This document shows positions 25,769 to 33,426 of a stretch of 64,000 nt of DNA, one piece after another. The translations under genes were made by a program, and so were the position numbers. This stretch comes from Inquilinus sp042743185 (lineage in GTDB: Bacteria; Pseudomonadota; Alphaproteobacteria; DSM-16000; Inquilinaceae). Position 1 is the first letter of the stretch; every line of letters starts with the position of its first letter. The notes beneath the pieces were generated by a model. The model was not told the origin of the DNA. It did not search any database and worked only from the letters and a program-made list of their open reading frames with translations. The stretch covers positions 11,756 to 75,755 of the forward strand of contig NZ_JBHYMS010000034.1 of the NCBI RefSeq assembly GCF_042743185.1, in the 5' to 3' direction.

Positions 25769-26438
25769 CCGCCCCCAGGATCCGGCCGTCCGCCGCCTGC
25801 AGCAGCACGGCCGCCCGATCGCCGGCCGGCCGCGCCGCCGCGATGGTGCCGCCGGGCGACCAGCCGTCCAGCCGGGTCAGGCTGCGCACGACATTGCGGT
25901 CGACCAGGGTCTGCCCGGCGTTCTCGCCCCGCCGCACCGGCGTCTCGTGCCGGTCGTCGAAGCCGACCAGCCACAGCACCGCATCCGCCGGGGCGGCGGG
26001 GTCCACCGCCACCTGCAGCGCCGAGTCCGACGCCGTGAGGGCGAGCGGCACCGACGGGTCGGAGCGGGCGTCGGCGATCGCCGATTCCATCGCCTCGCGG
26101 TCGGAGCCGACGACATCGCGGCCGCCATCGACCACCGCCTGCGGCGTGTAGACCTGGCCCGACCCCATCTGCGCGGCATAGGCGCTCTGCCGCGCCGTGG
26201 CCCAGGCGCTGGAGAACGGGTCCGTCCAGCCCAGCCGGTTCCAGTAGTCGACATGGAAGGCCAGCGGCAGCACCCCCGGCCGGTCGGCCAGCGTCGCCAG
26301 CAGCGCGTCGGCGGGCGGGCAGGAGGAACAGCCCTGGGAGGTGAACAGCTCCACCACCACCGGCCGCTCGGCGGCGACGGCGGCGGGAGCGGACAGCGCG
26401 GCCAGGGCGAGCAGGCCGGCGAGGAGCGGTCGGGTCAT
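25758..26438 (-). CDS. DUF1223 thioredoxin-like secreted protein
   Basis: This 226-residue protein has a signal peptide (MTRPLLAGLLALAALSAPAA...VAA) followed by the DUF1223 start VVVELFTSQGCSSCPPADALL, with a CxxC (CSSC) redox motif in a thioredoxin-like fold, then HVDYWNRLGWTDPFS. The family is periplasmic and probably redox active, but its substrate is unknown. AGGAC precedes the ATG at 26438. The Fur-like box at 26529-26545 lies about 90 bases upstream and could also affect this gene. Confidence 0.88.
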   Translation of the reverse strand: MTRPLLAGLLALAALSAPAAVAAERPVVVELFTSQGCSSCPPADALLATLADRPGVLPLAFHVDYWNRLGWTDPFSSAWATARQSAYAAQMGSGQVYTPQAVVDGGRDVVGSDREAMESAIADARSDPSVPLALTASDSALQVAVDPAAPADAVLWLVGFDDRHETPVRRGENAGQTLVDRNVVRSLTRLDGWSPGGTIAAARPAGDRAAVLLQAADGRILGAARL

Positions 26439-26528
26439 GTCCTGTCTCTGAGACGGAAACCTGCCTCCCGGTTCGGCCCGGTCCGGCACCTGGTTACGGC
26501 CGGAAACACGAGGGGGCTTGATTCGCGA

Positions 26529-26545
26529 TTGATAATCGTTCTCAA
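26529..26545. promoter_or_regulatory. Fur-box-like operator
   Basis: TTGATAATCGTTCTCAA is an imperfect 8-1-8 palindrome. The window 26525-26543 matches 14 of 19 positions of the classical Fur box (GATAATGATAATCATTATC). It overlaps the spacer and -10 of a plausible promoter (TTGATT at 26518-26523, TCAAAT at 26542-26547) 30 bases upstream of the ATG at 26577, so a bound repressor would block transcription. Confidence 0.6.
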
Positions 26546-26576
26546 ATAGGCCGACCGTTCACACGGAGAGTCCAGA

Positions 26577-27074
26577 ATGGACGAGGACCAGATCACCGAG
26601 CCGAGCGACCGCCGCGCCCTGCCTTTTGCCGAGCAGCTGGTGCTGTGGGCGTTGCGGCTCAGCGTCGTCGGGCTGAAGACCGGGGCGCCGACCGACCATC
26701 CGGTGCTGCTGGCCTTCCGCAAGGTCGGCGCCGAGGCGGCGGCGGAGCGGATCGGCCTTTTGACCCGCATCATCGGCTTCGGCGCCGAGCGGCGGGTGCA
26801 GATCGGGGTGCCCTGCGCCTTCACCGTCACCGAGGATGAGCGCCGGATCCTGGACCTGGTCGCGATCGGCCAGTCGGGCGTATCGGGCACGCTGATGCTG
26901 CGCGGCATGCTGTCGCCGGCCGCCTGCCGCGCCGCCGCCGGCCTGTGCGCCGAGCTCGGCGGCCTCCTGGCCGAGGCGGGGGTGATGCTGCAGCGGCCTG
27001 CCGCGCCGCCGCGGCCGCTGCGGATGCCGGCCAACCAGGCATCCTTCGGCCTGGTCCGGGCGGCGCTGCCATGA
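26577..27074 (+). CDS. Unknown protein, first of a tandem paralog pair
   Basis: I do not recognise this 165-residue soluble protein. It has no signal peptide or membrane segment. It aligns along most of its length with the next gene product, sharing AEQLVLWALR versus AETLVLWAIR, a central AFR...A..AAE segment, and TVTEDERRILDLVAIGQ versus QVTEDERLLLDIVALHQ. It keeps only one of the two cysteines that form CPRC in the paralog. GGAGAG at 26565-26570 precedes the ATG. It is first in an operon behind the Fur-like box, and its stop overlaps the next start. Confidence 0.75.
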   Translation: MDEDQITEPSDRRALPFAEQLVLWALRLSVVGLKTGAPTDHPVLLAFRKVGAEAAAERIGLLTRIIGFGAERRVQIGVPCAFTVTEDERRILDLVAIGQSGVSGTLMLRGMLSPAACRAAAGLCAELGGLLAEAGVMLQRPAAPPRPLRMPANQASFGLVRAALP

Positions 27075-27568
27075 GCGACGAGGCGCATGACTGCGACGAC
27101 GCCGGCGCGCCGCCGCTGACCCGGGCCGAGACGCTGGTGCTGTGGGCGATCCGCGCCTGGGTCGCCGGCCATCGCCACGGCATCCCCGTGATCGCCAACC
27201 TTCGCACGGCCTTCCGCAACGAAGGCGCCCCGGCGGCGGCCGAGGCGGTGGACGACCTGATGGGCTTCATCGCCGACGGCGCCGGCCGCACCATCCAGGT
27301 GAACTGCCCGCGCTGCCGGCAGGTGACGGAGGATGAGCGGCTGCTGCTCGACATCGTGGCGCTGCACCAGCAGGGCGAGACGCTGTGGGTGCCGTTCCTG
27401 GCCCGCGCCATCCTGACGCCGGCCGCCACCCGGCTGTGCGCCCTGCCCTTCGCCGCGGTGGCGGACACCCTGCAGGATGGCGGCATCGTGCTGCCCGCGG
27501 TCGCCGGCCAGGTGCCGCCGCCGGAGGCCGCCGCCCATGCGGTCCCGGCCGGGACGACGATCCACTGA
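27071..27568 (+). CDS. Unknown protein, second of the tandem paralog pair
   Basis: This protein is also 165 residues, paralogous to its upstream neighbour, and translationally coupled to it (ATGA overlap). It has a CxxC (NCPRCRQVTEDE) and a further cysteine near the N-terminus (HDCDD), which could bind a metal or a disulfide partner. The last 25 residues are Pro/Ala-rich and probably disordered. No function is known to me. Co-regulation with iron is suggested only by the upstream operator. Confidence 0.75.
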   Translation: MSDEAHDCDDAGAPPLTRAETLVLWAIRAWVAGHRHGIPVIANLRTAFRNEGAPAAAEAVDDLMGFIADGAGRTIQVNCPRCRQVTEDERLLLDIVALHQQGETLWVPFLARAILTPAATRLCALPFAAVADTLQDGGIVLPAVAGQVPPPEAAAHAVPAGTTIH

Positions 27569-27656
27569 CGCGACGGCCGGGGATGAAGGGTTGCCCCCGG
27601 ACCGGTTTGCCGCCATGAATCGGCCAGGGAACGAGAAAGAAGCGAACAGCTGACCG

Positions 27657-28016
27657 ATGCGTGGCGGACGTGTGTTGCTGGTCGAGGACGACGTGCTGGT
27701 GCGTCTCCTCGCCGTGGAGGCCCTGACCGACGGCGGATTCGATGTCGCCGAGGCGGCGGACGGGCCCGAGGCGCTGCGCCTGCTCGACGGCGGCGAGTTC
27801 GACCTGATGATCACCGATGTCGGCCTGCCGGGCATGACCGGGGCCGAGCTCGCCGCCCAGGTGCGGCGCGAGCGGCCGTCGCTGAAGGTGCTGTTCACCA
27901 CCGGCTACGGGGTCGAGGACGGGGTGCCGGCCGACCTGCCCACCCTGCGCAAGCCCTACGCCGCCGACGCCCTGGCCTCCACCGTGCGGTCGATGCTGGC
28001 GTCGTCGCCCGGCTGA
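27657..28016 (+). CDS. Single-domain response regulator (receiver only)
   Basis: This 119-residue stand-alone receiver has the acidic pair in LLVEDDVLV, phospho-acceptor Asp54 in LMITDVGLPGM, the switch threonine in LFTTGYG, and Lys99 in LRKPYA. There is no output domain. Such proteins in alphaproteobacteria act in phosphorelays or as partners of HisKA_2/HWE or hybrid kinases, so the orphan kinase at 388-2067 is a possible partner (speculative). It ends directly against the convergent RNA methyltransferase gene. Confidence 0.9.
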   Translation: MRGGRVLLVEDDVLVRLLAVEALTDGGFDVAEAADGPEALRLLDGGEFDLMITDVGLPGMTGAELAAQVRRERPSLKVLFTTGYGVEDGVPADLPTLRKPYAADALASTVRSMLASSPG

Positions 28017-28544
28017 TCAGCCCTCTGCCACCTTCGGGCCGCCATGGACATGCGGCGGCAGCTCCTCGGTCGGGCCGCCGGGCATGATCGGCCGCGGCGC
28101 GAAGCGGCCCAGCGAGATCAGCCGGTCGTACATCACCAGCGCGCCGGCCAGCGACAGGTTGAGCGAGAAGCGGGTCGGGATCTGCACGATGTGGTCGCAG
28201 CGCGCCACCATCTCCGGCGACAGGCCGCCACGCTCCGACCCCAGCACATAGACCGCCCGGCGCGGATGGCGGAAGCTCGGCAGGGCGACGGACCCGGCCA
28301 TCAGCTCGATCCCGACCAGCGCGCAGCCCTGCGGCAGGGTCAGCGACGCGACGTCGGGATAGGTGTAGAGCGGCACCGTGCCGGCGGCGCTCGACGTGTC
28401 GCTCCAGCCGAAATCGACCGTCTCGGCCACCGGCGCCACGGTGAAGCAGAAGGCCGCGCCGAAGGCATGGCCGGTGCGCAGCAGGGCGCCCACATTCATC
28501 GGCTTGCTGATGCCCTCGCAGCCGATCGCGAAATAGCCTTTCAT
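28017..28544 (-). CDS. SpoU/TrmH-family RNA 2'-O-methyltransferase
   Basis: This 175-residue SPOUT methyltransferase would methylate a tRNA or rRNA ribose. The start MKGYFAIGCEGISKPMNVGA with LLRTGHAFGA contains the motif 1 region (N-x-G-x-x-x-R), VLGSERGGLS is motif 2, and IPTRFSLNLSLAGALVMYD is the motif 3 knot sequence. It lacks an extra RNA-binding domain. The RNA target cannot be deduced. Confidence 0.88.
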   Translation of the reverse strand: MKGYFAIGCEGISKPMNVGALLRTGHAFGAAFCFTVAPVAETVDFGWSDTSSAAGTVPLYTYPDVASLTLPQGCALVGIELMAGSVALPSFRHPRRAVYVLGSERGGLSPEMVARCDHIVQIPTRFSLNLSLAGALVMYDRLISLGRFAPRPIMPGGPTEELPPHVHGGPKVAEG

Positions 28545-28645
28545 CCGGGCCCCGTCCGTGTCGTCCGGCTCCGACCTTGCCCCGCGGCGGGCGCAAGGGC
28601 AAGGTGCGCGCCGGAAAGGCCCCGCCCCATCCCGCCGAGACGACC

Positions 28646-29731
28646 ATGACCGACCATCAGCATCACGCCCATGGGCACGACCACGGCCATGCCGCCGGAA
28701 CCGCCGACCTCGCCGGCGGCGGCGCGCCGATCCTGGTCGAGGTCACCCGCGGCCCGGTGGTGGAGAGCCGTCATCGCGGCAGCGCCCTGATCGTCGACGG
28801 CCAGGGCGGGGTGCACGGCCATTGGGGCGAGATCGGCCGGCCGGTCTATGCCCGGTCGGCGATCAAGTCGCTGCAGGCGATCCCTCTGGTCGAGAGCGGC
28901 GCGGCCGATGCTTTCGGCCTGGGCGACGAGGAGCTGGCGCTGGCCTGCGCCTCGCATGGCGGCGAGCCGGGGCATGTCGAGCGGGTGGCCGCCTGGCTGG
29001 CGAAGATCGGCCTGTCCGAATCCGATCTCGAATGCGGCACTCATCTGCCGTTCCACGAGGGCTCGGCTCACGCGCTGGTGTGCAGTCACGAGCATCCCTC
29101 GGCCCTGCACAACAACTGCTCCGGCAAGCACACCGGCTTCCTGACCTCCGCGGTCCATCTCGGCGAGACGACCAAGGGCTACATCCGCTACGACCATCCG
29201 GTGCAGCAGCGCATCCTCGGCGTGCTCGAGCAGATGACCGGCTGCGGCCTGGGCGACGCGCCCTGGGCGGCCGATGGCTGCTCGATCCCGACCGTCGCCA
29301 TCCCGCTGGAGGGCCTGGCCTTCGCCATGGCCCGGATCGCGGATCCCGACGATCTGCCCGAGAAGCGCCGCGCCGCGGTGCTGCGCATCCGCAAGGCCTG
29401 GGCGGCGCAGCCTTTCCTGGTGGCCGGCACCGGCCGCTTCGACACCGAGATCATGCAGGCCTGCCGCGGCCGGGTGATGACCAAGGTCGGGGCCGAGGGC
29501 GTGTTCTGCGCCGCCCTGCCGGAATACGGCCTCGGCGTCGCCCTCAAGATCGAGGACGGGGCGGAGCGGGCGGCGAATGTCGCCATGGCCGCGATCCTGA
29601 AGCGGATCGGCGCGCTGGACGGCGCCGACCCGGAGATCGCCGGCCGCTGGCTGGCACCCGAGATCAAGACCCGGCGGGGAGTGACGGTCGGCGCGGTGCG
29701 CGGCGCCGCAGCGCTGGCCGGCGAGGGCTGA
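28646..29731 (+). CDS. Zinc-type L-asparaginase (Rhizobium etli ReAV class) with His-rich N-terminus
   Basis: This 361-residue enzyme hydrolyses L-asparagine to aspartate and ammonia. It belongs to the class 3 asparaginases, which resemble serine beta-lactamases. The Ser71-x-x-Lys74 pair (ARSAIKSL), Ser103 (CASHGGE), and likely zinc ligands Cys158 and Lys161 (NNCSGKHTG) and Cys212 (DGCSIPT) keep the spacing I recall for ReAV (C135, K138, C189). Unusually, the N-terminus MTDHQHHAHGHDHGHAAG has seven histidines within residues 4-15, a probable metal-binding tail. ATG at 28646; REP-like hairpins follow the stop. Confidence 0.87.
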   Translation: MTDHQHHAHGHDHGHAAGTADLAGGGAPILVEVTRGPVVESRHRGSALIVDGQGGVHGHWGEIGRPVYARSAIKSLQAIPLVESGAADAFGLGDEELALACASHGGEPGHVERVAAWLAKIGLSESDLECGTHLPFHEGSAHALVCSHEHPSALHNNCSGKHTGFLTSAVHLGETTKGYIRYDHPVQQRILGVLEQMTGCGLGDAPWAADGCSIPTVAIPLEGLAFAMARIADPDDLPEKRRAAVLRIRKAWAAQPFLVAGTGRFDTEIMQACRGRVMTKVGAEGVFCAALPEYGLGVALKIEDGAERAANVAMAAILKRIGALDGADPEIAGRWLAPEIKTRRGVTVGAVRGAAALAGEG

Positions 29732-29736
29732 CGGAT

Positions 29737-29811
29737 GTTGGGTTCGCCTCCGCGAACCCAACCTACGACGGTGGTGTCATTGTAGGTTGGGTTCGTGAAT
29801 ACGAACCCAAC
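29737..29811. repeat. Paired REP-like hairpins, copy A
   Basis: Two hairpins sit back to back. GTTGGGTTCGC/GCGAACCCAAC (29737-29762, loop CTCC) and GTTGGGTTCGT/ACGAACCCAAC (29786-29811, loop GAAT) each have an 11-base perfect stem. Their facing flanks, CTAC (29763-29766) and GTAG (29782-29785), extend the symmetry, so CGAACCCAACCTAC and GTAGGTTGGGTTCG form a further inverted repeat. The same unit recurs at 40572-40649. It lies between the convergent asparaginase and LysE genes. Confidence 0.8.
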
Positions 29812-29821
29812 GAGCGATCCC

Positions 29822-30448
29822 TCAATTCGCCCGGTTCCAGGCGGCGGTGGCGAAGCCGGCGGCGACCAGCACGCCGGCCCCGGCCCGGTTGATCAGGCGC
29901 AGCACCGAGGGCTTGCCGACGGTGTCGCGCAGCCGGCCCCCGATCCAGGCATAGGCGGCGGCGTTCAGCGCGGCGAGGGTGACGAAGGTGCCTTCCAGCA
30001 CCGCCATCTGCGGCAGCAGCGGCGCCTCCGGATGCACGAACTGCGGCAGGAAGGCGACGAAGAAGACGATGCTCTTCGGGTTCAGCGCGGTCACCGCGAA
30101 GGCGTGCAGCAGCATGGCGCGGGGCGACCGGCCGGCCTCCGGCGCCGTCAGGCCGCCCGCCTTGGGCGCGGCGCGCCACAGCTTGACACCGAGATAGACC
30201 AGATAGGCGGCGCCGATCCATTTCAGCACGGTGAAGGCGGTGGCCGAGGCGGCCAGCAAGGCGCCCAGCCCCAGCATCGACAGGGTCATCGCCGTGAAGT
30301 CGCCGAGCGCGACGCCGGCCACGATCCACCAGGCATGGGACCGGCCGCGGCCGAGCGCATAGGACAGCACCAGGGTGACGGTCGGGCCGGGGATGATCAG
30401 GACGATGCCGGCGGCGAGCAGGAAGGCGAACCACAGGTCGAGCGACAT
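29822..30448 (-). CDS. LysE/RhtB-family amino acid exporter
   Basis: This 208-residue inner-membrane protein has about six helices and the LysE superfamily signature IPGPTVTLVLSYALGRGR near the N-terminus, plus ALNPKSIVFFVAFLPQFV in the middle. LysE/RhtB proteins export amino acids such as lysine, homoserine, threonine or leucine. The substrate here is unknown. The 3' end lies beside the REP-like hairpins. Confidence 0.88.
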   Translation of the reverse strand: MSLDLWFAFLLAAGIVLIIPGPTVTLVLSYALGRGRSHAWWIVAGVALGDFTAMTLSMLGLGALLAASATAFTVLKWIGAAYLVYLGVKLWRAAPKAGGLTAPEAGRSPRAMLLHAFAVTALNPKSIVFFVAFLPQFVHPEAPLLPQMAVLEGTFVTLAALNAAAYAWIGGRLRDTVGKPSVLRLINRAGAGVLVAAGFATAAWNRAN

Positions 30449-30523
30449 GGCGGCGGCTCCTTTGACGATCCGGCCAGCAATCCACGAGGCTCGGGATTTG
30501 TCCAGAGCCGCCAGGACGGTTGC

Positions 30524-31291
30524 TCAGCCGGCTCCCGCTCTGCCGAAATTCAGCTGGGTGCCGACCGGGTGGAATCCGAGCTTGGCGTAGAGCGGCTCCG
30601 CCCCCGCCGCGGCGGACAGCCAGACCAGGTCTCCGCCGGCAAAATAGGCCTCGAGCAGCCGGCGGCACACCGCCTCGGCCAGACCGCGGCGGCGGAAGAC
30701 CGGCCGGGTGCCCACCGCCGCCAGCTCGGCCGTGTCGCCGCCGATCAGCAGCAGCCCGCTGGCCGCCGGTACGCCGTCGAGCCGGGCGAGGGCGGCCCGC
30801 CGGCTGCCGCGGGTCAGGCCCTGCCGCAATCGGACGCGGAAATCGGCCTCGCCGGCCGCGTCCAGCGGCTGGTCGAAGGCCTCGCGCTGGACCAGCATCA
30901 GCCCGTCGATCGCCGCCTCGTCCTCCGCCGCCAGTAGCCGGGCCGGATCGTCGGGGCCGGGCCGCCAGGCGTCGCGATGCAGGGTCATCAACGGCGCCTC
31001 CATCTCGCGCTCATAGCCCATCGCGTAGAGCGTCGGGGACAAGGCGGGGTGCAGCTCGCGGAAGAACTCGATGCGGAAGCGCCGGCCGGCGGCGTCGAAG
31101 GCCTGCTGCAGCTCGGCCACCGCCGGGCGCCAGTCCGGCGCCGGGACGACCGGCACGGCGAAGCTCTGGATCGGGTCGTCGCTGGCGTTGGAGACGAACA
31201 GCGCGAAAGGGCCGATATCGGCGCGCAGCCGGCCCTCGGTCGCGGCCGCGAGGGTGTTGGGGACCAGGCGCTGCAGCAGCGCCCGGTTCAC
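30524..31291 (-). CDS. GNAT-family N-acetyltransferase
   Basis: This 255-residue protein has a divergent N-terminal half (ending YAMGYEREMEAP) and a C-terminal GNAT domain with the acetyl-CoA binding strand and loop VGTRPVFRRRGLAEAVCRRLLE (R-x-x-G-x-G/A-like) and LYAKLGFHPVG. It acylates an unknown amine. It is 27 bases downstream of the aminotransferase gene on the same strand and probably shares its message. Confidence 0.8.
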   Translation of the reverse strand: MNRALLQRLVPNTLAAATEGRLRADIGPFALFVSNASDDPIQSFAVPVVPAPDWRPAVAELQQAFDAAGRRFRIEFFRELHPALSPTLYAMGYEREMEAPLMTLHRDAWRPGPDDPARLLAAEDEAAIDGLMLVQREAFDQPLDAAGEADFRVRLRQGLTRGSRRAALARLDGVPAASGLLLIGGDTAELAAVGTRPVFRRRGLAEAVCRRLLEAYFAGGDLVWLSAAAGAEPLYAKLGFHPVGTQLNFGRAGAG

Positions 31292-31318
31292 CGCCGGTCC
31301 CCGATCATGGGCAGGGGG

Positions 31319-32515
31319 TCACGACAGCGCGGGAAGCAGCCGGTCCATCGCGGTCTCCAGCCGCTCGACCGACCCGGCGAAGCACAGCCGCAGATGGCCC
31401 TCGCCGCCGAGCCCGAAGGCCGAGCCGGGGGCGAGGCCGACATTGGCCTCGTGCAGCAGCCGCAGCGCCAGGGCCCGGCTGTCCGGCTCGCCCTCGACCC
31501 GGAAGAACAGATAGAAGGCGCCGTCCGGGCGGGTCAGCCGCACCCGCGGCGACTCCGACAGCCGGCCGATCACCAGGTCGCGCGCGGCGCGGCAGCGGTC
31601 CACCTGGCTCTGGATGAAAGACTCTCCCTGTTCGACGGCGGCCACAGCCCCGTATTGCAGGAAGGTCGGCACCCCCGAGGTGTTGAACTGCTGCAGGTTC
31701 TCATAGACCTGCCCCAGCTCCTCCGACGCCACCACCCAGCCGATGCGCCAGCCGGTCATCGCCCAGTTCTTGGAGAAGGTGTTGACCACCACCAGCCGGT
31801 CCTCCGGCTCGGCGATCGACAGGAAGGACGGCGCCACGGAACGGTCGTAGACGAAGCGGGCATAGACCTCGTCGGCGACGATCCAGATGCCGCGGGCGCG
31901 GCAGAATTCGAGGATGGCCTTCTGCTCCTCCGCCGTCAGCGTCCAGCCGGTCGGGTTGCCGGGGCTGTTCAGGAACAGGGCGCGGGTGCGCGGCCCGCAG
32001 GCGGCGAACAGCCGGTCCAGATCCAGCCGCCAATGGCCGTTCTCGACCCCGATCGGCACCGGCACGGTGCGGCCGCCGGCGATCTCGACGGCGCTGAAGA
32101 TGTTCGGCCAGACCGGGGCGGGCAGGACCACCTCGTCGCCCGGCCCGACCAGCGCCTGCATGGTCATCATGATCGCCTGCATGCCGCTGACCGTGACGTA
32201 GATCCGGCCCGGCGGCACCGTCGCCCCGGCGATCCGGCCGACATAGCCGGCCAGCGCCTCGCGCAGCGGCGGGATGCCGCGCTGCCAGGTGTAGAAGGTC
32301 TGGCCCTCGATCAGGGCGCGGTTCGCCGCTTCGGCGATGAAGGCCGGCGTTGGCTGGTCGCCTTCGCCGACCCAGAGCGGGATCAGGTCGGGCTTGCCGC
32401 GTCCGGCATTGACCACCTCGACGATGCCGCTCTCCGGCAGCTGCGCGATGTCGGGCCGGATGCCGCCCAGAAGACCCGCCGCCATATGTCCGTCCACGCT
32501 GACCTCTCCCTGCAT
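31319..32515 (-). CDS. Class I/II PLP aminotransferase
   Basis: This 398-residue fold type I enzyme resembles aspartate/aromatic aminotransferases. Motifs include YTWQRGIPPLREALA, NSPGNPTGWTL, the Asp-x-x-Tyr of VADEVYARFVYD, the PLP lysine in NTFSKNWAMTGWRIGW, and the C-terminal arginine in HLRLCFAGS. The substrate is not defined. The start at 32515 precedes a region ruined by an assembly gap, so its promoter cannot be examined reliably. Confidence 0.87.
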   Translation of the reverse strand: MQGEVSVDGHMAAGLLGGIRPDIAQLPESGIVEVVNAGRGKPDLIPLWVGEGDQPTPAFIAEAANRALIEGQTFYTWQRGIPPLREALAGYVGRIAGATVPPGRIYVTVSGMQAIMMTMQALVGPGDEVVLPAPVWPNIFSAVEIAGGRTVPVPIGVENGHWRLDLDRLFAACGPRTRALFLNSPGNPTGWTLTAEEQKAILEFCRARGIWIVADEVYARFVYDRSVAPSFLSIAEPEDRLVVVNTFSKNWAMTGWRIGWVVASEELGQVYENLQQFNTSGVPTFLQYGAVAAVEQGESFIQSQVDRCRAARDLVIGRLSESPRVRLTRPDGAFYLFFRVEGEPDSRALALRLLHEANVGLAPGSAFGLGGEGHLRLCFAGSVERLETAMDRLLPALS

Positions 32516-32874
32516 TCGGGCCGGAGGTTAGCAAGACGGGGCGGCGGGCGTCATCCGCGGCCGGCGCATGGGCGTCGCGCGGCCGAAGCGGGGAGGCGAG
32601 GCGGGACGATTCCCCGGGAACCGATCGGGGACCGCATTGTTAGGGAGGGTGAGGCCCCAACGGCGCTGGTTCGCGAGCGGCTTCGGTCGCCCGACAGCAG
32701 GCGGGCCTCGGCGGCCCCGGCGGAATCCCTCCCCGCCGCAGCCGTGTGAAGCAGGACCCCGTGACCGGATCCCCCCTCCAGGTCGCGGGCGGGGGCGGGG
32801 CCTTGCAGCCCCCCCGCCGGCCAGGGTATCCACTTGGGGGTTTGAGTTCAGCCGGGACGGGGGGGTGGCGAGGC

Positions 32875-32884
32875 NNNNNNNNNN
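32875..32884. other. Assembly gap (10 N)
   Basis: Ten undetermined bases join two contigs. The exact count of ten is a placeholder rather than a measured length. Confidence 0.95.
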
Positions 32885-32933
32885 CGTTTCCGCGGTTTGC
32901 TTTTTGGGTTGGTTTTGTTTTTTAGCCCCCGGG

Positions 32934-32984
32934 CCCCCCCCCGCGGGGGGGGGGGGGGGGGGGGGGCTGCCCCCCCCCCCCCCC
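32934..32984. repeat. Homopolymer block, likely artefact
   Basis: Nine C, then 22 consecutive G (32945-32966), then 15 consecutive C (32970-32984) occur next to the gap. This is typical of failed signal at read ends (two-colour chemistry poly-G) or mis-assembly rather than genomic sequence. Confidence 0.7.
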
Positions 32985-33008
32985 GGCCTGCTTCTCCTCT
33001 TCGGGATT

Positions 33009-33272
33009 TCAGTGCAGCCGGAACTCGGCGGTGCAGAGCCGCAGATCGCCAGGCTTGACCACGCCGGTCGCCGCGACCCGGACCGAATGCAGCCTGCCCT
33101 CGATGTTGCGGGTCCAGAAGTCGAGGAAGCGATGCAGCTCCGGGAAGCGGGGGGCGAGATCGAGCCTCTGCCAGACGAAGCTCTGCAGCAGCCCCGGATG
33201 ATCGGGCAGATGGTAGAGGATCTCCGCCGTGGTCAGGCGGTAGCCCTGCAGCTGACGTTCCAGATCGGTCAT
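33009..33272 (-). CDS. usg: Usg family protein
   Basis: This 87-residue protein starts MTDLERQLQGYRLTTAEILY and contains HLPDHPGLLQSFVWQRLDLAPRFP-type sequence, the hallmark of the alphaproteobacterial Usg family, first noted beside trp genes in Caulobacter. Its biochemical role is unknown. The ATG at 33272 matches the family start; the longer frame to 33380 adds unrelated residues. The 3' end is 25 bases from the homopolymer block. Confidence 0.87.
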   Translation of the reverse strand: MTDLERQLQGYRLTTAEILYHLPDHPGLLQSFVWQRLDLAPRFPELHRFLDFWTRNIEGRLHSVRVAATGVVKPGDLRLCTAEFRLH

Positions 33273-33394
33273 TCCGTCACCGTCCCTTTCCTTCCGCACG
33301 GCCGGGCTTGCACGTCCGGTCCATGAAGGAAATGTGATGTGGATTTCCGATGCGGACAAGGGTATATGTAAGGAAATCAATATGTTAGCAGCGC

Positions 33395-33415
33395 TCTGGC
33401 AGGAGTGCTGCCAGA
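33395..33415 (-). terminator. Hairpin after the GntR/FCD gene
   Basis: TCTGGCAG and CTGCCAGA form an eight-base perfect stem with a five-base loop, starting 11 bases past the stop of the GntR gene on the minus strand. There is no T run, so it may end transcription weakly or protect the 3' end. Confidence 0.4.
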
Positions 33416-33426
33416 CCGGCGCCGGC

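Larger units (their letters stand above)
32516..33008. other. Poor-quality stretch around a scaffold gap
   Basis: No gene is supported here. The left part (32516-32874) has no recognisable protein in any frame. A weak GGAAC-N16-TGTT element at 32617-32641 resembles an EcfG promoter but leads into the gap. The sequence then runs through ten N and long G and C runs. The true distance across the join is unknown, and a gene may be missing. Confidence 0.6.

Noticed and set aside
32617..32641. GGAAC-N16-TGTT as an EcfG promoter
   Set aside because: It leads into the assembly gap with no identifiable gene, and the flanking sequence quality is doubtful.
32568..33326. A plus-strand open frame running through the N gap
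   Set aside because: It depends on undetermined bases and homopolymers and is antisense to usg.
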